NCBI RefSeq assembly: GCF_028369105.1
Contig: NZ_JAQNDO010000001.1
Span: 10,448,501 to 10,512,500, forward strand
Direction of reading: 5' to 3'
Length of the DNA: 64,000 bases
DNA from: Polyangium mundeleinium
Lineage (GTDB): Bacteria > Myxococcota_A > Polyangia > Polyangiales > Polyangiaceae
This document shows positions 35,871 through 44,177 of this stretch, piece by piece (positions within the stretch are counted from its first letter, which is position 1; each line of letters begins with the position of its first letter). The translations under genes were made by a program, and so were the position numbers. The notes beneath the pieces were generated by a model. The model was not told the origin of the DNA. It ran no database searches and was given only the letters and a program-made list of their open reading frames with translations.

Positions 35871-37207
35871 TCCTCGTCGAATCGAACGCGCCTCTTCGCG
35901 CCGCCGAGCCGCGGCGCGCCGGCCACGAGCTTGCCCCCGATCTCGAACACCGCGTCCTCGTCGACGCGCTCCGTTCCCGGCTCGGACGACGGGAGCAGCC
36001 GCGAAGGATCGAGCCGCGGCCTCCGCGCGGCCCCCTGCCCGGGGGAAGGCGTGTGAATGCCATCAAAAGCGCCCTGGGTCGCCGGGACGCCCGCCGACGC
36101 GCGGCTCCCGCGGGCCGGACCGCCTGCGGCGGCGGAGGTTTGGCCGGGCAGTCCACTTCGCGTCCCCCGCGTCGCGCCGGCGGTAGCGCCGCCGGAGAGC
36201 CTCGCGCGCGGTCCCGCGGCCCCGACGGCGCCGAGCGTCCTGCCCCCGGACGAACGCGAGGGTCCCGCAGACGCACCGCTGGGGCGGCTCGTGCCCCCCG
36301 CCGACGAACCAAGACCTCCGGACACGCCGCCGCCCGAGGAGCCCCCGATCCCGGACGAACCTCCTCCTCCGCCGAAATCGGAAGAGATCCCCAAATCGGC
36401 CGACACGCCGAGGCCGAACTCGGCCGACACGCCGAAATCGGCCGAGACACCAATACCAAACTCGGCCGAGAACCCGAACTCGGCCGATATCCCGAATCCG
36501 AGCTCCGCCGACGCACCGAACCCCGCGCCGGATCCCCCCTCGGCGAACGGGACGGGCGGCGCGAGCGGGGCCGCGTCGTCCACGGTGAGCGTGTCCGACT
36601 CGGGAAAACGCATGTTTTCTTCGCTATTTTGCTCCGCGATCGCCCGGCCGGCGTTCGGATCGCCGCCCTCCGTGCCCGCGTCCGTCGTCGATTGCCCCGG
36701 CGCGCGCGGCGTCTCCGTCGCGCCCTTCTCCATCGACGAGGATCCGGCCCATTTGCCCGCCTTGAGTCCGTCCGGGCCGCGATTGAAGACGTCCTTCTTG
36801 CTCGTCATCCCGAGCGCGACCGTCGAGCGGAGCGGGACGCCGTCGGCCGAGAAAAACTCGATCGTCTCCTTGTACGAATCCACGAGGCCCGTGAACGCGA
36901 ATGCGCCCCAGGAAAACAGGACCTCGGGCGGGGGGCTGCCCTTCGTGTCGCCGAGCATGCGCGCGACCTGCTCGGTCTTGTCGCAGACGTTCGCCCCCGT
37001 GACCGTCGTGTCGAACACGAGCTCCATCGAGAGCTTCGAGGTGCTCTCGTTGACGACCTGCTGCTTGCCGAGCTTCTTGTCCTTGCTCTGGGCGAGCTTG
37101 GTCTCCATCGTGAGCTGGAGCGACGCCGGATTGAAATCGACGTCGATCGTCTGCTTCTTGCCGCCAGCTCGCTTGACCACGAACTGGGCTCGCTTCGGAT
37201 CGCTCAC
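35867..37207 (-). CDS. CIS tube/adaptor protein (Pvc7-position) with repetitive tail
   Basis: 446 aa from GTG 37207, overlapping the upstream stop as GTGA. Residues 1-160 fit the contractile-injection tube-protein N-terminal domain: AQFVVKRAGGKKQTIDVDFN, KLSMELVFDTTVTG and EVLFSWGAFAFTGLVDSYKE. In PVC/Afp this domain is followed by LysM and joins tube to spike. Here I see no LysM. Instead residues 222-281 repeat a short S-A-(E/D)-(F/L)-G-(F/V/I)-(G/S) motif about ten times, followed by 100 residues of Gly/Ser/Pro/Arg low complexity (GGGGSSGIGGSSGGGVSG). The last 25 residues are basic (GGAKRRVRFDEE). Adaptor role for the N-terminus is well supported; the tail is unexplained. Confidence 0.82.
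   Translation of the reverse strand: MSDPKRAQFVVKRAGGKKQTIDVDFNPASLQLTMETKLAQSKDKKLGKQQVVNESTSKLSMELVFDTTVTGANVCDKTEQVARMLGDTKGSPPPEVLFSWGAFAFTGLVDSYKETIEFFSADGVPLRSTVALGMTSKKDVFNRGPDGLKAGKWAGSSSMEKGATETPRAPGQSTTDAGTEGGDPNAGRAIAEQNSEENMRFPESDTLTVDDAAPLAPPVPFAEGGSGAGFGASAELGFGISAEFGFSAEFGIGVSADFGVSAEFGLGVSADLGISSDFGGGGGSSGIGGSSGGGVSGGLGSSAGGTSRPSGASAGPSRSSGGRTLGAVGAAGPRARLSGGATAGATRGTRSGLPGQTSAAAGGPARGSRASAGVPATQGAFDGIHTPSPGQGAARRPRLDPSRLLPSSEPGTERVDEDAVFEIGGKLVAGAPRLGGAKRRVRFDEE
36365..36540 (-). repeat. in-frame tandem repeats coding S-A-E/D-F/L-G motif
   Basis: About ten degenerate units of 18-24 nt within the CIS-tube gene. Several begin CCGAACTCGGCC or CCGAAATCGGCC on the plus strand. 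Encoded units: SAELGFG, SAEFGF, SAEFGIGV, SADFGV, SAEFGLGV, SADLGI, SSDFG. Unit number could vary between strains. Confidence 0.75.
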
Positions 37208-37695
37208 TTGCTGCCTCCCTTGCCGAGCTCGAGCGTGAGCCCCTCGTGGACGAGGTGCAGCTCCTCGATGCCCACCTCGGTGGCCCTCGCATTCAGATCG
37301 GCGGCCTTGAATTTCACCGGCATGGCGCGCGAGAGCTTCCAGAGGAGCGGCTCGCTGTCCCCGTCGGGCGGGAAGACGGTGATCGTCACGCCGCACCGAT
37401 GACCGTAATCGCCGCTCGCCACGCGGTGAAACCATTTGAAGAGCTGCCCGCCGCGCGAGATGCCGCGCCGGAGCACCACCGTGGCGAACGTGACGGGGCC
37501 GGCGAGCTGCTTTCCGCCATAATTGTTCCCGCCCGCCTTGATCACCTTCGGCTCCATCGTGGCCTCGAGCCCGGTGCACTCCGCGAACGAGCCGACGGTC
37601 TCGCCTTTCGGCCGCTTGAACGGCTCCGGATCGAACGCGAGCTCGAACCGGAACGCGTACATCGGCGGTCGCAAGAACGGCGCTTTCGTCGTCAC
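37204..37695 (-). CDS. second inner-tube protein (gp19-like)
   Basis: 163 aa from GTG 37695 (VTTKAPFLRPP), overlapping the sheath-like stop as GTGA; the much longer frame upstream is shadow. The fold signature of tail-tube proteins is clear: YAFRFELAFD, a GSFAECTGLEATMEPKVI strand-turn (compare the 'FSDVSGL' turn in tube proteins), then VTFATVVLRRGIS, LFKWFHRV and MPVKFKAADLNARATEVGIE, ending HLVHEGLTLEL. In PVC (Pvc5) a variant tube subunit forms the first ring above the spike; gene order supports the same role here. Confidence 0.87.
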   Translation of the reverse strand: MTTKAPFLRPPMYAFRFELAFDPEPFKRPKGETVGSFAECTGLEATMEPKVIKAGGNNYGGKQLAGPVTFATVVLRRGISRGGQLFKWFHRVASGDYGHRCGVTITVFPPDGDSEPLLWKLSRAMPVKFKAADLNARATEVGIEELHLVHEGLTLELGKGGSK

Positions 37696-39290
37696 GGCGC
37701 CTCCCTCCTCCCGAGCGACGCGGCGCCGTCCTCGCGCAGCGTCAATGTCACGCGAATGCGCTCGATCGCGTGCGCCGGCAAAAACTCGATCTCGGCCACG
37801 AGGCGCCCCGCGTCGACGTCGGCCTGCGTCGTCGTGGTATCGTCGCAGCGCACGGAAAACGCCTCCTCCGGCGCCGCGCCGCGGAGCGCGCCGAGCTCCC
37901 AGAGCCGCGTGACGATCCCCTCGATGCGCCGCACGATGCGCGCGTGTGTCTGCGTATTGGCCGGCTCGAACACGATGGCGGCACCGACGTCGCGCAAGGC
38001 GCGCGTGAGCACCGAGACGAGCCTCTGCAGCCCGCCCTGACGATATGCCTCGTCCGGCGAGGTCGTGACGTCCGAGAGCAGCCGCAGGCCCGAAGGCGTC
38101 GTGCCGAGGAGCGAAATGCGGTCGACGAGCGGCACGTCGAGCGCGCGCTTCGTGTGCCCGCCCTTCGTCACCGGCCCGAGCATCGAAGCCCGCGGCCGCG
38201 ACGCGATCGCGCTGCGCTCGAGCAATGGGAAAATTTGGAATACGTCGGCGAGCTCCGCGCCCATCGCGCTGCGGAACGTGCCGCGCGCGATGGCATTCCG
38301 CGCGAGCACGCCCGCGAGCACGGCGTCGGGGCTCTCGACGCCGCCGGGCAAGAGCGCCGACGCCGGCGTCTTCACCCACGGATACACGATTTGAACGAAC
38401 GAGCTCTCGAGCCGAGGAAGGAGCGACCACGCGCCGCCCTCGCCGCCGGACGTGAGCAAAAACGCGTGCAGGTCCTCCTCGGCGAGCGCGGTATCCTCGT
38501 CGCGGAGCGGAATGGGCAGCGCCGCGACGAACTCGACCTCGCGCGCGTGGCGCGCCAGCATCGCCCCCGCGCGCGCGACGAACGTGGCCCACGCGTCGTA
38601 CCCCAATGCATTGCAGCGAGGCACGCCCGCGGCGGGCGGCGACATGGTGAAGGTCGAAGACGTCGACGGCGTCGAGCATTCCACGAAGACCTCGGGCGCG
38701 CCCGAAGGCACCACCGGCGGCGCCGGGGGAGCGACGTCGGCCGCGCAGAGCGCCGCGAGGTCGGGCAAGCAGAGCAGCGAGACGTCGGGCAAACCGAGCA
38801 CGTGCGCCGCGCCCCTCCAGAGCGCCCGATCGACGGGAGACGCGTCGAATGACACGCCCACGCCGGGGAGCAGCTCCGCGAGGTGCGTCAAACGGTCACT
38901 CTGGCTCCCCTCGGACCATTTCGGTGGGGCGAGCGCGACGACGTAACACGCCCGCCCCCCTTGCGCGAAGAACGAGCGGACGGCGGCGCCGAGGTACGTC
39001 CCGGCACGCGGCGCCGAGAGTCCGTCGCGACGATCCCACGCGAAATGCCGATCGAAGGTCTCCCATCGATCGATCGGCACCGGCACGTCGACGAGCGTGG
39101 GATTCTCCTCGTCGTCTCGCTTGTAAGGCCCGCGCGTCCAACCGGCCTCCTCGAGCCAACGCTTGATCGAGGCCGCGACGGGCACATCGGCGCGGCGCTC
39201 GGCGAACCCCACGAAGAGGGCCACATCCATTCGCGCGCTGCCCCTCGCGGGAGCCCGAGGGGCGCTATCGAAGACGAGCCGGTTCATCAC
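37692..39290 (-). CDS. second sheath-like protein
   Basis: 532 aa in the listed frame; the true ATG is probably at 39287 (MNRLVFDSAP), the codon before it being GTG. N-terminal strand and turn DVALFVGFAERR, then FDRHFAWDRRDG and TYLGAAVRSFFAQGGRACYVV are standard sheath segments ('yLg.AVr.FF.qGG..cyVv'). The C-terminus has ARIVRRIEGIVTRLWELGAL and FSVRCDDTTTTQADVDAGRL, the sheath C-terminal domain. The middle is divergent and larger than in small sheaths. eCIS loci usually have two or three sheath types; one caps or starts the sheath. Seventeen nt after the main tube gene, coupled to the second tube gene. Confidence 0.85.
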   Translation of the reverse strand: MMNRLVFDSAPRAPARGSARMDVALFVGFAERRADVPVAASIKRWLEEAGWTRGPYKRDDEENPTLVDVPVPIDRWETFDRHFAWDRRDGLSAPRAGTYLGAAVRSFFAQGGRACYVVALAPPKWSEGSQSDRLTHLAELLPGVGVSFDASPVDRALWRGAAHVLGLPDVSLLCLPDLAALCAADVAPPAPPVVPSGAPEVFVECSTPSTSSTFTMSPPAAGVPRCNALGYDAWATFVARAGAMLARHAREVEFVAALPIPLRDEDTALAEEDLHAFLLTSGGEGGAWSLLPRLESSFVQIVYPWVKTPASALLPGGVESPDAVLAGVLARNAIARGTFRSAMGAELADVFQIFPLLERSAIASRPRASMLGPVTKGGHTKRALDVPLVDRISLLGTTPSGLRLLSDVTTSPDEAYRQGGLQRLVSVLTRALRDVGAAIVFEPANTQTHARIVRRIEGIVTRLWELGALRGAAPEEAFSVRCDDTTTTQADVDAGRLVAEIEFLPAHAIERIRVTLTLREDGAASLGRREAP

Positions 39291-39307
39291 GCGCGTAGCC
39301 CCGTCGA

Positions 39308-39766
39308 TCAGGTGACGTCAGGGAAGCCCATTTGAATGTCCTCGGCCGAGAGGACGATCTCCTCCATGGCCACGTCGCCGCCGCCCTTCGCCGCGAGCGT
39401 CGGCCCCGTGTATTTCATGGGGGTCACGTTGAGGAGCTTCCACGCCTGGACGGGCTTGCGCGCCTCGTCGAGCAGCGTGATGAGCACCTCCTTGCGGCCG
39501 AGCGGCCCGCGCTTGCGGATGTCGGCGATCCAGTCCCAGAACGCCCTGGAATCGACGATGCCGCGCTTGAGCGTGACGTCGCCCGTCTTGTAGATGCCGG
39601 GCACCTTGCGGACGTGGTTGTCCGGGTCGCTGCCCTCGCGGTACTCGGCCATCGTGAACTCAGTGTTGAGCCCGGAGACGTCCGAGAACCCGCCGAACGC
39701 GTCGCTCCCGTCGATTGAGACCGTGAAATTGAATGCCCCGTAGGGCGGTCGCTTGCTCGTGCTCAT
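39308..39766 (-). CDS. main inner-tube protein (gp19-like)
   Basis: 152 aa, ATG 39766. Textbook tail-tube protein: PPYGAFNFTVSIDG, GGFSDVSGLNTEFTMAEYRE, VRKVPGIYKTGDVTLKRGIV, WDWIADIRK, VLITLLDEARKPVQAWKLLN, then PMKYTGPTL and AMEEIVLSAEDI. Stacked hexamers form the rigid inner tube that is driven through the target. The length is exactly that of Pvc1/Afp1-type subunits. It lies 20 nt after the main sheath gene; tube and sheath together are the highest-copy products of such loci. Confidence 0.93.
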   Translation of the reverse strand: MSTSKRPPYGAFNFTVSIDGSDAFGGFSDVSGLNTEFTMAEYREGSDPDNHVRKVPGIYKTGDVTLKRGIVDSRAFWDWIADIRKRGPLGRKEVLITLLDEARKPVQAWKLLNVTPMKYTGPTLAAKGGGDVAMEEIVLSAEDIQMGFPDVT

Positions 39767-39786
39767 GGCGATCTACGTTCTCCTCG

Positions 39787-42150
39787 TCAGTTGCCCGCGT
39801 CGGCGGTCTTCTGGCCGATCCGGAAGATGACGAACTCGGCGGGCTTGACGACGGCCACGCCGACGAGGCAGATGAGCCTGCCATTGTCGAGGTCGTTCTG
39901 CGTCATCGTGCTGCGATCGCAGCGGACGAAATAGGCCTGCTTCGCGTCCGCGCCGAGCAGCGCGCCCGAGCGCCACTCGTTGTAGAGGAAGCTGCCGATC
40001 GTCTCGCGTACGTTCGCCCAGAGCCGCTCGCCGTTCGGCTCGAAGACGGCCCATTGCGTCCCGACGTCGATCGAGCGCTCGATGTAGTTGAAGTAGCGGC
40101 GCACGTTGACGTATTTCCACTCGGGATCCGAGCTCATCGTGCGCGCGCCCCAGACGCGGTATCCGCGGCCGGAGAGGTAACGCAGGCAATTGATCCCGAT
40201 CGGGTTCAAGACCTCCTGCTCCGCGAAGTTCACGTCGGTGTCGAAGCGGAGCGCGCTCCGGACGACCTCGTTCGCGGGCGCCTTCCACACGCCTCGCTCG
40301 ACGTCGCTGCGGGCATAGATGCCGCAAACGAAGCCGGACGGGGGGAGCACGAGCTCGCGCGGGTCCGTGCTGCCGGGCCTCGCGAGCGGGTTCGGCACGA
40401 CGACCCAGGGGTAATAAAGCGCCGCGCGCGTCGAGTCGTGCTTCGCGCGGAGCGTCTGGACCTCCGAAATCGTGAGGCCCTTCGGCGGATCGACGACCGC
40501 GATCCGGTAGGCGCGCCTCGTCTCCGCCGCGGCGATGAGCTCGGTCCGAATGCCGTGCGCGTCCGTGTACGCCGACGAGCCAGGGGCCGCGATGATCGAG
40601 ATGTCCTCGACGCCGCCGAGCGCCGCGAAGCCCTTCGCGTAGCTCGCCGTGACGGGCTCGCCGCCGTCGTCTCCGCCCGCGAGCTGCCGTACGCCGCTGT
40701 TCGCGAGCAGCGCCGTCAAGAGATCGAACGTATCGACGTTCGTCGAGACCGTCACCGAGAAGAGGCGCCCGAGGTGATCCGCGCGGCTCTTCGCGTCCGG
40801 TGGGAGGACGTTGCCGATGAAGCGCGGGTGCGCCTTGTCGACCGCGAGGTTTTCGTACGTCGTCTCGTCGCCGTCGGCGTCGATCGTCGTGAGCGAGAGC
40901 GACAAGAGGGACACATCCCCCTGCGCGAGCAGCTGCGCGGCCGTGCTCGTATTGCCGTCCGCGTCCGCCCAGTTTCCATTCGCGAGCTTCTTGAAGAACA
41001 GATCGGTCGCGCTGCCGTCGCCCTCGCCCACCGTGTTGGCCTGGGTGTCGAAGCCGAGCGCGGCGTTCGCGGTCCCCGTCCCCTCCACCGTGATCTTTGC
41101 CTTCGAGCCGGTCGCCGTCGTGGCGAACGTGAGTTTGCCGTCCTTGTCGATGAACACCTTGACGGCGAGGTTCTCCGCATTGATGCGGGCCTGGATGTCG
41201 CTCACCCCGACCGCATGGATGTCGGGGACGTTGTTGTTCGCCGTGTCGTTCGCATTGTCCTTGAGCGGCGTGGTGAACGCGATCGTCGCGGGAGACGATT
41301 TCACCTCGATCCGAGCGCCCGTACCCGCCGCGTCCGTGCCGAGGACGAGCGTCGCGCCGGACACGAACGCATACCCGCCGCGCAGGCTCTTGTTGATCTC
41401 GATGGCGATCGCCTCGAGCGAGGTGCCGGTCGTGAGGGGGATCGTCTGCTCAAGATCGCCGATCTCGACGACGAGCGCCTCACCATTGGCGATCGTCACG
41501 TTCCCGGGCGTGCCCACCGTATCCGACGTGACCTCGGCCGATTTGCCCTTGAACGTGATGGTCTTCGGCGTGGCGACGTTGTTCGCCTCGGCGATGAGCG
41601 CGAGGGTGGTGAGGTTCTTCAAGTCGAACGTCGGTCCGAGCGCCGTGTCGGCCTTCGCGGCCGCGGGCGACGCGTTCGCGGTGACGACCGCGATCGTCCC
41701 CTCGGAGGCGCCGGCGAGCGCCGCATCGGCGGCCGGCGTCCTCACGCCGCGGAAGACGAACTTGCCATTGCCCGTGCTGCCGGGGAAGCGGGCCGCGAGC
41801 GTCACGTTGTGACCCCCCACCGCGAAGGTGAGGCTCGCGATCCCGTCCGTCTCCGGATCACCGCCGAAGACACGGGCGACGTAGAGCCTACCGCCTCCCT
41901 CGTTGAAATAGGCGCGCACGGCGTGCGCGAGGTAATTCAGGGGATCGACGCCCTGGCCGAGATCGAGATCGGCGAGCCCGCCGAAGAGCCGCGCGAAATC
42001 GGCGAAGCTCGTGACGAGCTCGGGCTCGCCGACCGGGCCCTTGCGCGCGGGCCCAGCGAAGCCAGTGGTGCTGGTGCTCACCCCTTCGATGGATTTGGAG
42101 CGGAAGCTCGTCTCTTCCACGTATACTGCAGGCGCGAGGTATTCAGGCAC
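39787..42150 (-). CDS. main contractile sheath protein with large insertion
   Basis: 787 aa from GTG 42150; AAGGAGG lies about 9 nt upstream. Sheath N-terminus: YLAPAVYVEETSFRSKSIEG, STSTTGFAGPARKGPVGEP, then YLAHAVRAYFNEGGGRLYVA. Sheath C-terminus: GINCLRYLSGRGYRVWGART, YVNVRRYFNYIERSID, ERLWANVRETIGSFLYNEW and CDRSTMTQNDLDNGRLI. Between about residues 140 and 430 sits a beta-rich insertion with two similar units (TGTSLEAIAIEINKSLRGG.. and VGVSDIQARINAENLAVKVF.., each followed by strands and 'aKItVeG'-type ends). Usual sheaths are 350-500 aa. The insertion probably decorates the outer surface of the particle. Confidence 0.93.
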   Translation of the reverse strand: MPEYLAPAVYVEETSFRSKSIEGVSTSTTGFAGPARKGPVGEPELVTSFADFARLFGGLADLDLGQGVDPLNYLAHAVRAYFNEGGGRLYVARVFGGDPETDGIASLTFAVGGHNVTLAARFPGSTGNGKFVFRGVRTPAADAALAGASEGTIAVVTANASPAAAKADTALGPTFDLKNLTTLALIAEANNVATPKTITFKGKSAEVTSDTVGTPGNVTIANGEALVVEIGDLEQTIPLTTGTSLEAIAIEINKSLRGGYAFVSGATLVLGTDAAGTGARIEVKSSPATIAFTTPLKDNANDTANNNVPDIHAVGVSDIQARINAENLAVKVFIDKDGKLTFATTATGSKAKITVEGTGTANAALGFDTQANTVGEGDGSATDLFFKKLANGNWADADGNTSTAAQLLAQGDVSLLSLSLTTIDADGDETTYENLAVDKAHPRFIGNVLPPDAKSRADHLGRLFSVTVSTNVDTFDLLTALLANSGVRQLAGGDDGGEPVTASYAKGFAALGGVEDISIIAAPGSSAYTDAHGIRTELIAAAETRRAYRIAVVDPPKGLTISEVQTLRAKHDSTRAALYYPWVVVPNPLARPGSTDPRELVLPPSGFVCGIYARSDVERGVWKAPANEVVRSALRFDTDVNFAEQEVLNPIGINCLRYLSGRGYRVWGARTMSSDPEWKYVNVRRYFNYIERSIDVGTQWAVFEPNGERLWANVRETIGSFLYNEWRSGALLGADAKQAYFVRCDRSTMTQNDLDNGRLICLVGVAVVKPAEFVIFRIGQKTADAGN

Positions 42151-42174
42151 GAGGGCCCCTCCTTCGAGGATGGA

Positions 42175-42945
42175 TCAAGGTGTAGGTGGGTTCGTCGGAA
42201 TGGTAATGGGATCTAGCCGGTGCTCTCGACCCGAGACGAGCTCGATGGCCCCTTGCCAAGCGAGCGTCGCGTTGTTCTCGTCGCGCTCGTCGGGATAAAG
42301 CGGCGCGTAGCCCGCCTTCGCGAGGTAGACGCGCGCCTCTCCCTCGAAAGGAGCTGTCGCGACGGCCCCGCTCGTGTCCTCTCCCCATCGGACGACGGGG
42401 ATACGCGGCACGAAGACGATCGCCTCGCCGCGCGCGTCGGACAAGCCGCGGCCGACACGCGTGACGTTTTCGTCGACGGGCACGGAGACCTCCACGATCG
42501 CGCCCGCGACCTTCTCCCCGTCGTCGTACGAGATCGACAGCCGCACGCTCGTCGTCACCGCGACGGGGCGCGCGATGGGGGATGGATAAAGGAGGTACTC
42601 GACGGGCAAAAACGCGGCATTCGATTGGCTGCGCGGCAGGTGCACGGTGCCGACACGCGAGAGATACCGCCCGCCGGGATCGGCGACCGTGAACTCGAGC
42701 GCGACGGATCCATGCGCCGGCGCGCCGGGCGGCGCTTGAAAGGAGCCCGTGAACGCCGCGAGCTCGGCATCGACGCTCGCGGCGCCCGTGCGCGCGCGGG
42801 TGATCACGAACATGCCCGAGCGATTCGCGACGAAGCGTATTCCCTCCCCGGCGACGGAGAGAGGACTCAGGATCGGCAATCCCGTCTCCGCATCGAGGAA
42901 GCGGATCGCGCCGAGCACGCGGTCGTCGACGAGCTCGACGATCAC
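42175..42945 (-). CDS. eCIS-locus beta-rich protein of unknown function
   Basis: 256 aa from GTG 42945, overlapping the cap gene's stop as GTGA, with GGAGGT just upstream; the longer frame to 43257 is shadow. Strand-rich throughout: VIVELVDDRVLGAIRFLD, IRFVANRSGMFVITRA, VALEFTVADPGGRYL and SVRLSISYDDGEKVAGAIVE. A region reading GAIVEVSVPVDENVTRVGRGLSD resembles carboxypeptidase-regulatory-like / Ig-type domains ('a.V.v....gv...G.TdaqGea'). The end has a 'Gya pLY' segment. No catalytic motif. Between cap and sheath genes, so probably a structural accessory of the distal end. Family not named. Confidence 0.65.
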   Translation of the reverse strand: MIVELVDDRVLGAIRFLDAETGLPILSPLSVAGEGIRFVANRSGMFVITRARTGAASVDAELAAFTGSFQAPPGAPAHGSVALEFTVADPGGRYLSRVGTVHLPRSQSNAAFLPVEYLLYPSPIARPVAVTTSVRLSISYDDGEKVAGAIVEVSVPVDENVTRVGRGLSDARGEAIVFVPRIPVVRWGEDTSGAVATAPFEGEARVYLAKAGYAPLYPDERDENNATLAWQGAIELVSGREHRLDPITIPTNPPTP

Positions 42946-43562
42946 GAGCCACCTCCCTTGCCCTGGACCTCGAAGCGCCGCGCGAGGACGGGTTTGGCCG
43001 GATCGTACGTTCCGAGATCCTCGAGGCGCACGACGCGCGCGATGTACGAGGCGCTGAGGCAGTAGGGGCGCCGGATCGCGTCCCAGATGCGCATCAGATC
43101 TTCGTTCGAGAGCTCGGCGGGGATCACGTGGATGACCTCGTCCGGCCCGAATTTGCCTTCCTCCGTGAGATCGGAGGCGCCGAGGATCTGGTGGGTGTGC
43201 AGCTTCAACATCGTCCACCCCATGATCCTGAGCTCGTCCTCGACCTTGTCTGACCACACCGTGAGCAAGAAATGCAGATCGAGCGCGAGCGGGGGCGGCG
43301 CGTCGGAGGGCCTCGCTCCGAGCGGCTGATTTCTGAGGTGCTCGTTGACCGTCGCTCGGTACATGTAGAGCGACACCCGCGGCTTGACCGGCGCGTCTTC
43401 GCCTTCGCCCACATCGCCCATTTCACCGCTCGACAGGACGGCGAAATCGCAGCTCCGCAGGAGCGACGAGTGCTCGGGCTTCGCCTGATCCGCCTGATAC
43501 GCGTACCTCAGGTACGACGCCAGCGAATCGGCGACGGAATGAATGGCATAAAAGCTCGCCAC
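42942..43562 (-). CDS. eCIS cap/tail-terminator protein (DUF4255, Pvc16-like)
   Basis: 206 aa from GTG 43562 (MASFYAIHSVADSLASYL). I prefer this to ATG 43571 because GGAGGA touches that ATG but is about 9 nt from the GTG, and DUF4255 proteins usually begin 'MAs..ai..v...L...L'. Core motifs: VSLYMYRATVNEHLRNQP, LALDLHFLLTVWSDKVEDE, LGWTMLKL-like helix and a C-terminal ELSNEDLMRIWDAI and PYCLSASYIARVVRLE. The family caps the non-contracting end of eCIS particles and ends sheath/tube growth. First gene of the operon here, whereas in Afp/PVC it is last. Confidence 0.88.
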   Translation of the reverse strand: MASFYAIHSVADSLASYLRYAYQADQAKPEHSSLLRSCDFAVLSSGEMGDVGEGEDAPVKPRVSLYMYRATVNEHLRNQPLGARPSDAPPPLALDLHFLLTVWSDKVEDELRIMGWTMLKLHTHQILGASDLTEEGKFGPDEVIHVIPAELSNEDLMRIWDAIRRPYCLSASYIARVVRLEDLGTYDPAKPVLARRFEVQGKGGGS

Positions 43563-43626
43563 GAACCGCATTCCTCCGGCACGGGTACCTTCGATTGCAC
43601 CAGCATGCTGTCGATGAACGTGCTGC

Positions 43627-43700
43627 GCGCCCTGGATCGTCGGTCGTCGTCCGCGGAATACCGGAGTATTCCTGCGTCCGCCTCCCTGGATCCAGGGCGC
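43627..43700 (-). promoter_or_regulatory. nested inverted repeats in the eCIS operon leader
   Basis: Outer arms GCGCCCTGGATC (43627-43638) and GATCCAGGGCGC (43689-43700) are perfect 12-bp complements. Between them lies an 18-bp palindrome, GGAATACCGGAGTATTCC (43655-43672). In RNA this makes a long branched hairpin ending about 65 nt before the first gene; in DNA it could be an operator. Either would fit control of the operon. Confidence 0.55.
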
Positions 43701-43762
43701 TCGCGGCGCTTCTCGACTGCCTGCCATGCTCGACGTCGCGCTCACGGGGCGCGCAGACATCT

Positions 43763-43780
43763 CCCGGCGTCAACGCCGGG
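43763..43780 (-). promoter_or_regulatory. leader hairpin, 7-bp stem
   Basis: CCCGGCG-tcaa-CGCCGGG, perfect stem, about 50 nt after the predicted promoter. No U-run follows, so it is more likely a stabilising or regulatory stem than a terminator. Confidence 0.4.
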
Positions 43781-43828
43781 GTTCGACCGTTCTAAGAATA
43801 CTCAAGGAGTCCCCGGACGCCCGGGCAC

Positions 43829-43857
43829 CTTATCATGGATTTGGGATTCGATGTCAA
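43829..43857 (-). promoter_or_regulatory. sigma70-like promoter for the eCIS operon
   Basis: Minus strand: TTGACA (43857-43852), 17-nt spacer, GATAAG (43834-43829, 4 of 6 matches to TATAAT). It lies in the most AT-rich part of the local intergenic region and points at the cap gene, leaving a leader of about 260 nt. Confidence 0.5.
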
Positions 43858-44177
43858 CACTTATCTTTCAAACGTCGAAAGTGCGAACACGAGTACGCCA
43901 GCACTTCTCCTTATATGGGCGCGCGCCATGGGTGGCTGCTTCGCATATCTTCCAATGCGAACCGAAAAGGACGCCCTGCTGGATGACGCGTCTCCCGAAC
44001 GGCGCGGCGCGGGCGGGCGGCACTCTTTTTGCCATTGACGTGGCTGACCAGCGCCCGAACCTCTGTCTCCTCTTGTAAGCCTCGGCGGGCACGCCATGTT
44101 CCTGGAATTCGTCTTGCGCGCCGCGCGCTCCTCTACGCACCTCATCTCGTCCTCATGTCCGCTGCGGGGCATTCCTT

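Noticed and set aside
39787-43562. Prophage or R-type tailocin instead of eCIS
   Set aside because: Presence of the DUF4255 cap, CIS-tube adaptor, AAA+ ATPase and two sheath types, with no holin, lysin, capsid or terminase genes, fits eCIS.
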